Source of the DNA: Thiotrichales bacterium 19S9-11
GTDB lineage: Bacteria; Pseudomonadota; Gammaproteobacteria; Francisellales; Francisellaceae
Assembly (NCBI GenBank): GCA_021713395.1
Contig: JAKJJT010000001.1
Coordinates: forward strand, 310,001-374,000
Direction: 5' to 3'
DNA length: 64,000 nt
Positions 17,842 to 26,799 of this stretch are shown here, piece after piece. The position numbers and the translations under genes were made by a program. The stretch's first letter is position 1. Every line of letters begins with the position of its first letter. The notes under the pieces were generated by a model. It saw nothing but the letters and a program-made list of their open reading frames with translations, searched no databases and was not told where the DNA came from.

Positions 17842-18924
17842 CTAATCAACTAACCAAGTAACGCCAAGACCTGCAAAAATTAGCCAAACAAATAAGACTA
17901 AAGCAAGTAAGGCAGGTTTAATGCCTGCTTGTTTAAATTTAGAAATATGAGTTTCTAAGCCAAGCGCTGTCATTGCAACGGTAAGAAGGAATGTATCAAG
18001 TATATTAATATGATTAACAATACTATGATTGATAACATTTAGGGAGTTTATGCCACACACCACAATAAAACCAACAGCAAACCATGGAATAATACCTAAA
18101 TAGCTTTTTAAAGGCACTGCTTGAGTATTAGAGTCGAGTTGTTTGGCGCTTGCTTTTGCAATAAAAAAGCCAACAATGATAAGTAGTGGTGCAAGCATCA
18201 TCACACGAGTCATCTTAACAATGACAGCACTATTAGCAGCAGCAGGATCAATGGCACTAGCTGCACCAACAACTTGAGCAACTTCATGAATAGTTGCCCC
18301 GCTATAAATACCATAGCCAGCACTTGATAATGGAATAAAGCCAAGCTTATACATTAAAGGATATAGAAACATGGCAATCGTACCAAATAAAACAACAGTT
18401 CCTACAGCAATTGCATTTTTATAGCTTTCAGATTTTAATACAGATTCTGTTGCCATCACAGCAGCAGCACCACAAACAGCACTACCTGAGGCAATTAAGA
18501 TTGAACTATCACGATCAAGTTTAAAAACTTTTTGACCTAAGATAATGCCAAGGATAAATGTTGAAGCAAGCATAATAAGAGAGATAATAAAACCATCTAA
18601 ACCAACAGCTGCAATTTGCTGGAAAGTTAGACGAAAGCCATAAAGAATAATTGCGATTCTTAGAATTCTTTTAGCAGAGAAAATAATGCCGGGATTGATG
18701 CTAACAGGTAACTTTTGTTTGACGGTATTAGTAATTAGCATGCCAAGGATGATACCAATTACAAGTGGGCTAATACCAAGGCTTTTAATTTGATTGATAT
18801 CAGCAATACCAATACTAACTAGAGCAATAGCTGAAGTTAGTATAATGCCAGGCAGTAATTTTTTAAGCAGATTAAGTATATGGTTAGATAGCTTTTCTTC
18901 ATTATATTTTAGATTTAATGACAT
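17842..18924 (-). CDS. yeiH: YeiH/UPF0324 family membrane protein, putative sulfite/sulfate exporter
   Basis: 360-aa integral membrane protein with about ten helices, of the YeiH (PSE) family. Family segments include 'SPLVIGIILGMLITNT', 'ILRIAIILYGFRLTFQQI', 'ASGSAVCGAAAVMATE' (around residues 143-158) and 'GATIHEVAQVVGAA' (209-222). It is divergent from a LysR-family regulator, the same arrangement as E. coli yeiH-yeiE, where the pair is linked to sulfite. Export of sulfite or a related anion is therefore inferred, not shown. Confidence 0.88.
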   Translation of the reverse strand: MSLNLKYNEEKLSNHILNLLKKLLPGIILTSAIALVSIGIADINQIKSLGISPLVIGIILGMLITNTVKQKLPVSINPGIIFSAKRILRIAIILYGFRLTFQQIAAVGLDGFIISLIMLASTFILGIILGQKVFKLDRDSSILIASGSAVCGAAAVMATESVLKSESYKNAIAVGTVVLFGTIAMFLYPLMYKLGFIPLSSAGYGIYSGATIHEVAQVVGAASAIDPAAANSAVIVKMTRVMMLAPLLIIVGFFIAKASAKQLDSNTQAVPLKSYLGIIPWFAVGFIVVCGINSLNVINHSIVNHINILDTFLLTVAMTALGLETHISKFKQAGIKPALLALVLFVWLIFAGLGVTWLVD

Positions 18925-18960
18925 TTTAATTAGCCTTTTATTTTTATTTTGGAATGATTG

Positions 18961-18983
18961 TACAAAATTTAAATATATTTGTA
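18961..18983. promoter_or_regulatory. Candidate LysR-type operator between yeiH and yeiE
   Basis: TACAAA (18961-18966) and TTTGTA (18978-18983) form a perfect inverted repeat around an 11-nt AT-only centre, containing the T-N11-A core typical of LysR-type regulator sites. It lies 37 nt upstream of the yeiH start and 37 nt upstream of the regulator's start, well placed to control both genes. Confidence 0.6.
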
Positions 18984-19020
18984 TAATTTATTTATATAAT
19001 AATAATTATTTAAAAAACAA

Positions 19021-19896
19021 ATGATAAGTTTAAAGCAATTGCAACTCTTTTTAGCACTAACAAAGCATGAAAATTTAACCCTAGCAGCTGAAAAATGTTT
19101 TTTATCTCAACCAGCAGCATCATTAGCACTTAAAGAGTTAGAAAATCGCCTCAATGTTCAACTATTTGATCGAGTTGGTAGAAAGCTTATACTAAATGCT
19201 AATGGCAAAGCAATTCAAACAACAGCAGAGATGGTTGTTGGCGGTGCTAATGAATTACAAGAAATATTTAAAGATAAAATAAAAGCAAAAGGTATTTTAA
19301 AGTTAGGTGCTTCAATGACAGTGGGTAATTATTTTTTACCCAAACAGCTAATTGAGTTTAAAAAAAGATATGCAAATATTAATCCAAATTTAACGATTAT
19401 TAATAGTCAGAAAATAGTTGATAAACTTATCAACTATGAGATTGATTTTGGATTTGTTGAAGATGAAGTAGAGCATGAAATAATAACAAAAATACCAATT
19501 AAAAAAGATCAGTTAGTCATTATTTGTCGTAAAAACCATCCTTTGGAAAATAGCCAACAGGTAACATGTAATAATCTTAAAAAATATCCATGGGTATTAA
19601 GAGAGAAAGGATCAGGTACGCGCAATATATTTGAAAAGCAATTAACTAAAAATAAAATAGATATAGATTGTATGTTAGAACTGGGTAGCAATGAAGCCAT
19701 TATTGAAAGTATTGCTCATAGTGATGCATTAGGCTCTATTTCTTATAGCCTAATAGAGCCTTTTAGTTCTGTTATTTCAGTTATACCTCAAAAGCTATTT
19801 GATTTAGATCGTTATTTTTATTTACTAGTTAATCAAGATAAGTATCAATCAGAGGTGATGAAGGCATTTTTATCCTTTATGGAGCATCAGGTCTAA
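19021..19896 (+). CDS. yeiE: LysR-type regulator, YeiE-like
   Basis: 291-aa transcription factor. The N-terminal winged helix-turn-helix 'LALTKHENLTLAAEKCFLSQPAASLALKELENRL' (residues ~11-45) is followed by a periplasmic-binding-protein-like effector domain from about residue 90 ('LKLGASMTVGNYFLP'). The segment 'PWVLREKGSGTRNIFE' near 190-205 is characteristic of the CysB/YeiE-like group. Divergent from yeiH with a palindromic site between them, so it probably controls that gene and itself. ATG 19021 has no strong Shine-Dalgarno. Convergent with parE, four bases between stops. Confidence 0.88.
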   Translation: MISLKQLQLFLALTKHENLTLAAEKCFLSQPAASLALKELENRLNVQLFDRVGRKLILNANGKAIQTTAEMVVGGANELQEIFKDKIKAKGILKLGASMTVGNYFLPKQLIEFKKRYANINPNLTIINSQKIVDKLINYEIDFGFVEDEVEHEIITKIPIKKDQLVIICRKNHPLENSQQVTCNNLKKYPWVLREKGSGTRNIFEKQLTKNKIDIDCMLELGSNEAIIESIAHSDALGSISYSLIEPFSSVISVIPQKLFDLDRYFYLLVNQDKYQSEVMKAFLSFMEHQV

Positions 19897-19900
19897 TACT

Positions 19901-21802
19901 TTAAATATCGGCCAAATTACCTTCTTCTGATAACCACTGGCGGCGATCAGCAATGCGTTTTTTTGACAGTAGTTTATCAAAAATTTCAAGATCACTTTCA
20001 ATTTCATCTGAAAGCTGTAGCTGTAGTAGGCGTCTAGTATCAGGAGACATGGTGGACTCTTTTAACTGAATCGGGTTCATCTCGCCTAAACCTTTAAAGC
20101 GAACGACGCTGATTTTTTTATTTTTCTTACTTTCTTTTGCCTTTTTAATAATTAAATCACGTTCTGTTTCGTCCAAAGCATATTCAACCTCTTTACCAAT
20201 ATCAATACGATAAAGTGGTGGCATAGCAACAAAGACATGGCCTTTTTCAACTAAGGGTTTAAAGTGTTTAAGAAATAATGCACATAGAAGTGTTGCGATA
20301 TGTAGTCCATCAGAATCAGCATCAGCTAAGATACAAATCTTACCATAGCGTAAGCCACTTAAATCACTACTTGCAGGGTCAACACCAATGGCTACTGCAA
20401 TATCATGAATTTCTTGTGAGGCTAAAACTTCAGATGAGTCAACTTCCCAAGAGTTAAGAATTTTCCCTCTTAATGGCATGACAGCTTGATATTCTTTATC
20501 GCGTGCTTGTTTCGCTGAACCACCAGCAGAATCACCCTCAACTAAGAATAATTCAGTAATTGCTAATTCATTGCTAATACAATCAGTTAGCTTTCCAGGT
20601 AACTGTGGACCAGCAATGGTTTTTTTACGGGTAACTTTTTTTGAGGCTTTTAAACGTTGTTGTGCTCTATGAATGATTAATTCTGCAATTTTTTCTGCTT
20701 CTGAGATATGGCGATTTAGCCAAAGGCTTGTTGCATCTTTTACTTTTGCGAGAATAAAGGGAGAACATTGACGAGAAGATAGTCTTTCTTTTGTTTGACC
20801 TGAAAACTGTGGTTCTTCTATTTTTGCTGATAAAACAAAGTTTAGATTATAAAAAACATCATCTTGTGTAAGCTTCACATGTCGAGGTAAAAGATTTCTA
20901 AGGGTTACAAATTCTTTAACAGCTTCAAGTAAGCCTGAGCGTAATGCATTGACATGTGTACCGCCTTGTGGCGTTGGAATAAGGTTGACATAGCTTTCAG
21001 TGACAAGTTCATTAGTTGACTCTTCTGACCAACTTAATGCCCAGTGAATGGCTTGCGTTTGTTCTTCAAAATTTCCTTCTAAAGGTATTGATGGAATAAG
21101 CTCTTGTTCAGCCGTTTTTTTTGACAAATAGTCAGATAAGCCATCATGATAACACCAAGTTATTTTTTCATTGCTTTGTAAATTTTCGAAAGTAACTTCT
21201 AACCCAGGACAAAGAACGGCTTTTGCTTCAAATAGTGATTTTAGTTTTTTGAGTGCATAGTTGGGGGTGTCAAAATAGTAGCCATTAGGCCAAAATTTAA
21301 TTGAAGTGCCACTATTTTTTGCACCAACTTGCCCTAGTTCAGTTAGTTCAGATAAGACTTCACCATTAGAAAATGTCATATGATAGCGTTTGCTATTTCG
21401 TTTGACCTCAACCTCTAATTTCTCAGATAGAGCATTCACAACAGAGACACCGACGCCATGTAAACCGCCTGAGTATTGATAGTTATTTTTTGAAAATTTA
21501 CCACCAGCATGTAGGCGAGTCATAATTAACTCAACACCAGAAATACCTTCTTCAGGATGAATATCAACAGGCATGCCGCGCCCATTATCAATAATTTCGA
21601 TACTATTATCAGGATATAGGCGAATGGTAATTTTTTTACAAAATCCAGCTAATGCTTCATCAACACTATTATCTAATACTTCTTGAACTAAGTGATTAGG
21701 GTTATTGGTATCCGTATACATACCAGGCCTACGCTTAACAGGGTCTAATCCTGATAAGACTTCAATGCTTTCAGAGGTGTAATGATTTGACTGGTCGGTC
21801 AT
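19901..21802 (-). CDS. parE: DNA topoisomerase IV subunit B ParE
   Basis: 633-aa ATPase subunit of topoisomerase IV, which decatenates daughter chromosomes. GHKL ATP-binding motifs are present: 'VQEVLDNSVDEAL', 'IIDNGRGMPV' and 'SGGLHGVGVSVVNAL'. The TOPRIM domain shows 'LVEGDSAGGSA' and 'LADADSDGLHIATLLCALF'; the latter has the ParE-type wording (DSDGLHIAT) rather than the GyrB one (DVDGSHIRT). Length matches ParE and is ~170 aa shorter than GyrB. The subunit A gene parC is not in the window. Divergent from oxyR with a ~100-nt intergenic gap. Confidence 0.95.
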   Translation of the reverse strand: MTDQSNHYTSESIEVLSGLDPVKRRPGMYTDTNNPNHLVQEVLDNSVDEALAGFCKKITIRLYPDNSIEIIDNGRGMPVDIHPEEGISGVELIMTRLHAGGKFSKNNYQYSGGLHGVGVSVVNALSEKLEVEVKRNSKRYHMTFSNGEVLSELTELGQVGAKNSGTSIKFWPNGYYFDTPNYALKKLKSLFEAKAVLCPGLEVTFENLQSNEKITWCYHDGLSDYLSKKTAEQELIPSIPLEGNFEEQTQAIHWALSWSEESTNELVTESYVNLIPTPQGGTHVNALRSGLLEAVKEFVTLRNLLPRHVKLTQDDVFYNLNFVLSAKIEEPQFSGQTKERLSSRQCSPFILAKVKDATSLWLNRHISEAEKIAELIIHRAQQRLKASKKVTRKKTIAGPQLPGKLTDCISNELAITELFLVEGDSAGGSAKQARDKEYQAVMPLRGKILNSWEVDSSEVLASQEIHDIAVAIGVDPASSDLSGLRYGKICILADADSDGLHIATLLCALFLKHFKPLVEKGHVFVAMPPLYRIDIGKEVEYALDETERDLIIKKAKESKKNKKISVVRFKGLGEMNPIQLKESTMSPDTRRLLQLQLSDEIESDLEIFDKLLSKKRIADRRQWLSEEGNLADI

Positions 21803-21903
21803 GCTTTTAATCCATCATTATCAAACAAGGGTTGTTATTATCTAAGTTTAGCTAAATAATAACCTTATATCTGGCCAACTAAAATAAAATGGTGCCATAT
21901 AAA

Positions 21904-22791
21904 ATGAATATTCGTCATTTAGAGTATATCATAGCCGTCTCTGAGCATAAAAGCTTTATTAAAGCAGCAGAAGCTTGCTATGTTAGTCAGCCAGCATTAA
22001 GCATGCAGATTAAAAAACTTGAGGATCAGTTAGGCATTATTATTTTTGAGCGACAACATAAACAAGTACTAGTGACAGATGCAGGAAAAATTATTTTAGA
22101 AAAATCAAAAGAAATAATTCAATCGGTTAATGATTTGACTTTGCTTGCCAAAAGCCTAAATGAACCATTATCTGGTATTTTAAAAATGGGGTTATTTCCA
22201 ACAATCAGTCAGTATATTTTGCCAGACTTATTATCCTTGATGCAAAAAAAATTGCCAAACCTGAAGTTGCACCCGATTGAAGAAAAAACACCACAGATTG
22301 AAGCTATGCTACAAAGCGGTCAAATAGACTGTGCGATTTTAGCAGCACCTATCGATACGAAGCTATTTCATTTTGTTTCTTTGTTTAAAGATGCTTTATA
22401 TGTTGCATTACCTAAAGGACATCGATTAGCAAAAGAAAAAAGAATTAGTATTGATCAACTAGTTAAAGAGCCTTTATTATTGTTAGAAGATGGTCATTGC
22501 CTAAGAACACAAACATTAGCTTTTTGTGCCCAGAGTGATTACCCTTTGAATTTAGAAAGATCTGCAACCTCTTTAGAGTCTTTAAGGCATATGGTAATTG
22601 CATCTTTAGGTATTACGGTAATCCCAGAAATTGCGATTCGTTTTGCTCCCTATCAAAGTAAAGATATTATTTATGTGCCTTTTGAAAAGCCTGAACCTTA
22701 TCGAGAAATTGGTTTAGTTTTTCGAAAGTCATACTCAAATCAGCAATTAGAAGAGACATTGACACAGCTATTGATAGAGCATTTTAAATGA
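21904..22791 (+). CDS. oxyR: Hydrogen peroxide sensor OxyR
   Basis: 295-aa LysR-type regulator activated by disulfide formation. It starts MNIRHLEYI, like E. coli OxyR. With ATG 21904 the two redox cysteines fall at residues 199 ('EDGHCLRTQ') and 208 ('LAFCAQ'), the same numbers as in E. coli, which supports this start over ATG 21889. The HTH lies at ~18-37 ('FIKAAEACYVSQPALSMQIKK'); 'SLESLRHMVIASLGITVIPE' further along is also diagnostic. The local ahpC-ahpD, sodB, bcp, grx and trxB genes are plausible targets, though I see no unambiguous full OxyR box. Confidence 0.95.
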   Translation: MNIRHLEYIIAVSEHKSFIKAAEACYVSQPALSMQIKKLEDQLGIIIFERQHKQVLVTDAGKIILEKSKEIIQSVNDLTLLAKSLNEPLSGILKMGLFPTISQYILPDLLSLMQKKLPNLKLHPIEEKTPQIEAMLQSGQIDCAILAAPIDTKLFHFVSLFKDALYVALPKGHRLAKEKRISIDQLVKEPLLLLEDGHCLRTQTLAFCAQSDYPLNLERSATSLESLRHMVIASLGITVIPEIAIRFAPYQSKDIIYVPFEKPEPYREIGLVFRKSYSNQQLEETLTQLLIEHFK

Positions 22792-22913
22792 TTATATTAA
22801 TTTCTAGCTTTGGCTTTAAGGCCAAACAAAGGAATTTCCCTTCTCAATGTTATGAATTATCGGTATACTTGGAAGCTAATTCTTTAAGTAGCTTTGATAA
22901 TTAAGAAAATATA

Positions 22914-23345
22914 ATGAGTAATATAGTAACATTTATAACGGAAAACTTAGCAATTAGTGCACTCTTTGCTGCTCTAATCATTGCTTATGTTGTTTTTGAG
23001 TATATACAATTTAAGTCAAAGTCAGGTAGTGTTAGTGTTTCAGAAGCCGTACGTCTTTTAAATAAAGAAAAAGCGATCTTTTTAGATGTAAGAGGAGATA
23101 AGCTTTATCAAAACGGTCACATTGTTGATGCCGTTTCCACTTCAATAGAAAACTTAAAATCAAGCACGAAGTTTTTGCAGAAGTATAAATCAAGACCTGT
23201 AATTGTCTATTGTGAGCGAGGCATTAGTGCTAAAGCAGCACTAAACATTTTAAAGGAATCAGGATTTAATGCGTATAACCTGCAAGGCGGGATTAAAGCT
23301 TGGAGAGAAGAAAAACTACCATTGCATAGTGCAGTGAAAAGGTAA
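22914..23345 (+). CDS. yibN: Membrane-anchored rhodanese YibN-like
   Basis: 143-aa protein with an N-terminal membrane helix (about residues 9-30) and one rhodanese domain (~39-136). 'FLDVRGDKLYQNGHI' and the active-site loop 'VYCERGISA', with the catalytic Cys, are visible, as is the closing 'LQGGIKAWR'. It heads a cluster with grxC and secB in the same order as E. coli yibN-grxC-secB, 8 nt before grxC. The sulfur-transfer substrate is unknown. Confidence 0.93.
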   Translation: MSNIVTFITENLAISALFAALIIAYVVFEYIQFKSKSGSVSVSEAVRLLNKEKAIFLDVRGDKLYQNGHIVDAVSTSIENLKSSTKFLQKYKSRPVIVYCERGISAKAALNILKESGFNAYNLQGGIKAWREEKLPLHSAVKR

Positions 23346-23353
23346 AGAAAATA

Positions 23354-23608
23354 ATGGTTGAGATATATACAAAAATTGGTTGCCCATATTGTGTTAGGGC
23401 CTTAATGCTTTTAAAGAAAAAGAAAGTTAAATATAAAGAAATTAAAATTGATACGAATGCATCGCTACGTCAAGAGATGATTGAACGAACATCTGGCTAT
23501 ACTGTGCCACAAATTATTATAAATGGACAAGCAATTGGTGGTTGCGATGATTTATATGCTTTAGAAAATGAGGCTAAATTAGATCCGCTTTTAGCGAAAG
23601 AAAATTAA
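23354..23608 (+). CDS. grxC: Glutaredoxin 3 (GrxC)
   Basis: 84-aa dithiol glutaredoxin with the CPYC active site at residues 9-12 ('KIGCPYCVRAL'), the cis-proline segment 'YTVPQIIING' and the glutathione-binding 'GGCDDL'. It reduces protein and ribonucleotide-reductase disulfides with glutathione. Located between yibN and secB, presumably co-transcribed. Confidence 0.97.
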   Translation: MVEIYTKIGCPYCVRALMLLKKKKVKYKEIKIDTNASLRQEMIERTSGYTVPQIIINGQAIGGCDDLYALENEAKLDPLLAKEN

Positions 23609-23628
23609 TTAATCAAGGAACTAAAAAG

Positions 23629-24096
23629 ATGAACCAACAAACAGAATCACAGCAATCATCACCTAACTTTCAAGTACATAAAATCTATGCTAAAGATATT
23701 TCATTTGAGGTGCCAAAAGGTGCGCATGCATTTCGTAATGAATGGAAGCCAGAACTTAATGTGCAACTAAACCATGAGTTTGTTAAGTTAGAAGAAGATA
23801 GTCATTATGAAGTTGTTTTAAAAGTCACTTGTAATGTTAAGTGTGGTGAGGAAGTTGCATTTATTGTAGAAGCGCAGCAAGCAGGTATTTTCTCAATTGC
23901 TAACTTAGATGAAAAACGCCTAGATCATGCATTAACGTCATTTTGCCCTAATATTCTTTATCCCTATGTCAGAGAAGTGGTATCAGATATGGTAATGAAG
24001 GGTGGTTTTCCACAACTATGCTTATCTCCAGTTAATTTTGATGCAATTTATCAACAGGAAGAAGCCAAAAAAGCTTCAGAAGGACAAGTTAACTAA
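23629..24096 (+). CDS. secB: Export chaperone SecB
   Basis: 155-aa homotetrameric cytosolic chaperone that keeps preproteins unfolded and passes them to SecA. The family core 'FQVHKIYAKDISFEVP', 'HYEVVLKVTCNV' and 'CPNILYPYVREVVSDMVMKGGFPQLCLSPVNFDA' is intact. AAGGA lies about 9 nt upstream of ATG 23629. Ends the yibN-grxC-secB group and is convergent with sodB. Confidence 0.98.
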   Translation: MNQQTESQQSSPNFQVHKIYAKDISFEVPKGAHAFRNEWKPELNVQLNHEFVKLEEDSHYEVVLKVTCNVKCGEEVAFIVEAQQAGIFSIANLDEKRLDHALTSFCPNILYPYVREVVSDMVMKGGFPQLCLSPVNFDAIYQQEEAKKASEGQVN

Positions 24097-24107
24097 GAAC
24101 TAAAGCA

Positions 24108-24129
24108 GTATGCGTAGTACTACGCATAC
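24108..24129. promoter_or_regulatory. 22-bp perfect palindrome between secB and sodB
   Basis: Bases 24108-24129 are a complete palindrome: the arm GTATGCGTAGT is followed immediately by its exact reverse complement. It lies 12 nt after the secB stop and 26 nt before the sodB stop. A hairpin could act as a two-way transcription barrier, but neither side has a T tract as in an ordinary intrinsic terminator. It could instead be a protein-binding site. Confidence 0.6.
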
Positions 24130-24154
24130 ATAAAGAGTAAAATAATTTTTAATT

Positions 24155-24733
24155 TTAAGCAGTTAAGTTACTTGAAACAAAGTCCCAATTAACAACATTA
24201 AAAAATTCTGAAATATATTTAGGGCGTTGATTGCGATAGTCAATATAATAAGCATGTTCCCATACATCAATCGTTAATAGTGCTTTTTTCTGATGCTTCA
24301 TTGGTAGATCTGCATTTGAAGTATTAAAAATTTCTAATTGACCCTCGTTATTTTCAACAAGCCATGTCCAACCAGCACCAAAATTTGTTGCTGCGGCTTT
24401 ACTGAATTGTTCTTTAAACTGCTCGAGTGAGCCAAAAGCATCATCGATTTTTTGTGATAATGCTGCTGATGGCTCAGTTTTATTTGGGCTTAAACAGTTC
24501 CAGTAGAAGGTATGATTCCAAATTTGAGCAGCATTATTAAATAAGCCACCAGATGACTGCATAATAATCTCTTCTAAGCTTTTAGACTCAAAATCAGTGC
24601 CTAAAATTAGGTTGTTTAAATTGGTCACATATGTTTGGTGATGTTTGCCATAATGATATTCTAAAGTTTCTTCTGAAATATAAGGTGCAAGTGCATTTTT
24701 TTCATAGGGTAGTTGTGGTAGTTCAAAGCTCAT
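24155..24733 (-). CDS. sodB: Iron superoxide dismutase
   Basis: 192-aa cytosolic enzyme that dismutates superoxide. Metal ligands are H27, H74, D156 and H160, read from 'EYHYGKHH', 'IWNHTFYW' and 'DVWEHAYY', the same spacing as E. coli SodB. 'NNAAQIWNH' places the active-site Gln in the N-terminal half, the iron-type arrangement. No signal peptide. Convergent with secB and divergent from grxD. Confidence 0.97.
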   Translation of the reverse strand: MSFELPQLPYEKNALAPYISEETLEYHYGKHHQTYVTNLNNLILGTDFESKSLEEIIMQSSGGLFNNAAQIWNHTFYWNCLSPNKTEPSAALSQKIDDAFGSLEQFKEQFSKAAATNFGAGWTWLVENNEGQLEIFNTSNADLPMKHQKKALLTIDVWEHAYYIDYRNQRPKYISEFFNVVNWDFVSSNLTA

Positions 24734-24884
24734 GTTTTATGCTCCTAATTATGTGCGTTTACTTAAGTTTGAGAATTATTGAGTTTTAAGTTATGATACT
24801 TGATGAAAGTAATGGTGCAAGTCTTAATTAAGTAAAATTTATCATGCACTTAAATCATAAAGTTAAAAATTAAGGATCTAAACG

Positions 24885-25208
24885 ATGCTAGATCAAAAAG
24901 AAAAGACCGTAGAGCAAATCAAACAACAAATTAGTGAAAATAAAATTCTACTTTATATGAAAGGTACACCTAATTTACCACAGTGTGGTTTTTCAGCTAA
25001 AGCAGTTCAAGCTGTGATGGCTTGCGGTGAAAAGTTTGGTTTTGTCAATATTTTAGAGCATCCAGATATTCGTCAAATTTTACCACAAATGATGGATTGG
25101 CCAACTTTTCCACAGCTTTATGTTAATGGTGAGTTAGTTGGAGGTTGCGACATTATCTGTGAAATGTTTGATTCAGGTGAGCTTCAAGCGCTAATTCAAG
25201 CTGCGTGA
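24885..25208 (+). CDS. grxD: Monothiol glutaredoxin GrxD (Grx4)
   Basis: 107-aa monothiol glutaredoxin with the CGFS-type active site ('LPQCGFSAKAVQA'), a WPTFPQLYVNGE segment and the 'GGCDII' glutathione site. Such proteins bind [2Fe-2S] clusters with glutathione and pass them on or signal iron status. It is 10 nt upstream of a class I fumarase gene that needs an Fe-S cluster, so the two are likely one transcript. Confidence 0.96.
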   Translation: MLDQKEKTVEQIKQQISENKILLYMKGTPNLPQCGFSAKAVQAVMACGEKFGFVNILEHPDIRQILPQMMDWPTFPQLYVNGELVGGCDIICEMFDSGELQALIQAA

Positions 25209-25218
25209 GTTTATACCT

Positions 25219-26736
25219 ATGACACTAATTAAAACAGAAGATCTAATTGAAAGTATCAATAATGCTTGTCAATATATTTCATATTATCACCCAATAGATT
25301 TTATCGACTCGTTACATAATGCCTATAAAATAGAAAAAAATCCTGCTGCTAAAGAAGCCATGGCACAGATATTAATTAATTCTAAAATGGCCGCAGAAGG
25401 TAAAAGACCAATTTGCCAAGATACAGGTATGATTTGTGTTTTTGTCAAAGTTGGTTTGGATGTTAAATTTGACCGAACAGATTTAAGTATCACAGATTTG
25501 GTTAATGAGGGCGTAAGGCGTGCTTATACAAATAAAGATAATCCATTACGCGCTTCGATGTTAACGAACCCAGCATCTAAAAGAACGAATACAAAAGATA
25601 ATACCCCTGCGATTGTGCATGTTGATCTTATTCCAGGTAATACTATTGATATTAAAGTTGCTGCAAAAGGCGGAGGTTCAGAGTTTAAGTCAAAGTTTAG
25701 TGTATTAAACCCAAGTGATAGTATCATTGACTGGGTTTTAGAAATGGTACCTAAAATGGGTGCGGGTTGGTGTCCACCGGGTATGTTAGGTATTGGTATT
25801 GGTGGTACAGCTGAACAAGCAATGCTGCTGGCTAAAGAGTCGTTATATGACTCAATTGATATGCCAGAGTTATTACAACGAGGCCCAAGTAATGATATAG
25901 AAAAGCTACGTATTGATCTTTATCATAAAGTGAATGATTTAGGTATTGGTGCGCAAGGCTTAGGTGGCTTAACAACAGTTCTAGATATCAAAATTAAGGA
26001 TTATCCAACGCATGCAGCGACCTTACCGATTGCAATGATTCCCAATTGTGCTGCAACTAGACATATTCATTTTACACTAGATGGTAGAGGCCCTGCTAAA
26101 CTAGAGGCTCCATCATTATCAGATTGGCCTGAAATTGCTTTAGCTGATCAATCACAAAGTAAGCGTATTAATCTTGATGCTATTACTAAAGAAGAAGTTT
26201 TATCCTTAAAAGCTGGTGAAACTGTTTTATTAAGCGGTAAGATGTTAACTGGACGTGATGCAGCGCATAAGCGTATTGTTGAAATGGTTAAAAGTGGCCA
26301 AGCATTACCGGTTGACTTAAAGGGGCGTTTTATTTATTACGTAGGCCCAGTAGATCCAGTCAGAGATGAAGTAGTCGGTCCTGCAGGTCCAACAACCGCA
26401 ACAAGGATGGATAAATTTACTGACTTTATGTTAAAAGAAGTTGGTATTATGGGCATGGTTGGTAAAGCAGAAAGAGGTGATCAAGCTGTTGAAGCAATTA
26501 AAGCCAATCAAGGTATTTACCTAATGGCAGTTGGTGGTTCAGCCTATCTAATTTCAAAACGTATCAAATCAGCAAAAGTCGTTGCGTTTGAAGATTTGGG
26601 TATGGAAGCAATCTATGAATTTGAAGTAGAAGATATGCCTGTGACTGTTGCTGTTGATAGTTTAGGTGCTTCAGTACATAAAGATGGCCCAAAAGAATGG
26701 AAGCTTAAGATCGAAAAATTAAAAATAAATCAATAA
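25219..26736 (+). CDS. fumA: Class I fumarate hydratase ([4Fe-4S])
   Basis: 505-aa iron-sulfur fumarase interconverting fumarate and malate in the TCA cycle. N-terminal alpha-domain motifs include 'KRPICQDTGMICVFVKVG' (a cluster Cys near residue 74), 'AAKGGGSEFKSKF' and 'GWCPPGMLGIGIGGTAEQAM'. The C-terminal beta-domain includes 'LTGRDAAHKRI' and 'YYVGPVDPVRDEVVGPAGPTTATRMD'. Full length. Possibly co-transcribed with grxD, which would couple cluster delivery with an oxygen-sensitive client enzyme (inference). The gene symbol follows the family, not orthology to FumA over FumB. Confidence 0.94.
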   Translation: MTLIKTEDLIESINNACQYISYYHPIDFIDSLHNAYKIEKNPAAKEAMAQILINSKMAAEGKRPICQDTGMICVFVKVGLDVKFDRTDLSITDLVNEGVRRAYTNKDNPLRASMLTNPASKRTNTKDNTPAIVHVDLIPGNTIDIKVAAKGGGSEFKSKFSVLNPSDSIIDWVLEMVPKMGAGWCPPGMLGIGIGGTAEQAMLLAKESLYDSIDMPELLQRGPSNDIEKLRIDLYHKVNDLGIGAQGLGGLTTVLDIKIKDYPTHAATLPIAMIPNCAATRHIHFTLDGRGPAKLEAPSLSDWPEIALADQSQSKRINLDAITKEEVLSLKAGETVLLSGKMLTGRDAAHKRIVEMVKSGQALPVDLKGRFIYYVGPVDPVRDEVVGPAGPTTATRMDKFTDFMLKEVGIMGMVGKAERGDQAVEAIKANQGIYLMAVGGSAYLISKRIKSAKVVAFEDLGMEAIYEFEVEDMPVTVAVDSLGASVHKDGPKEWKLKIEKLKINQ

Positions 26737-26799
26737 GTAATACTAGTCTTGATTTGCATTTAAAATCATATAACACTCTTATTAGTAGGAGCGTTATGA

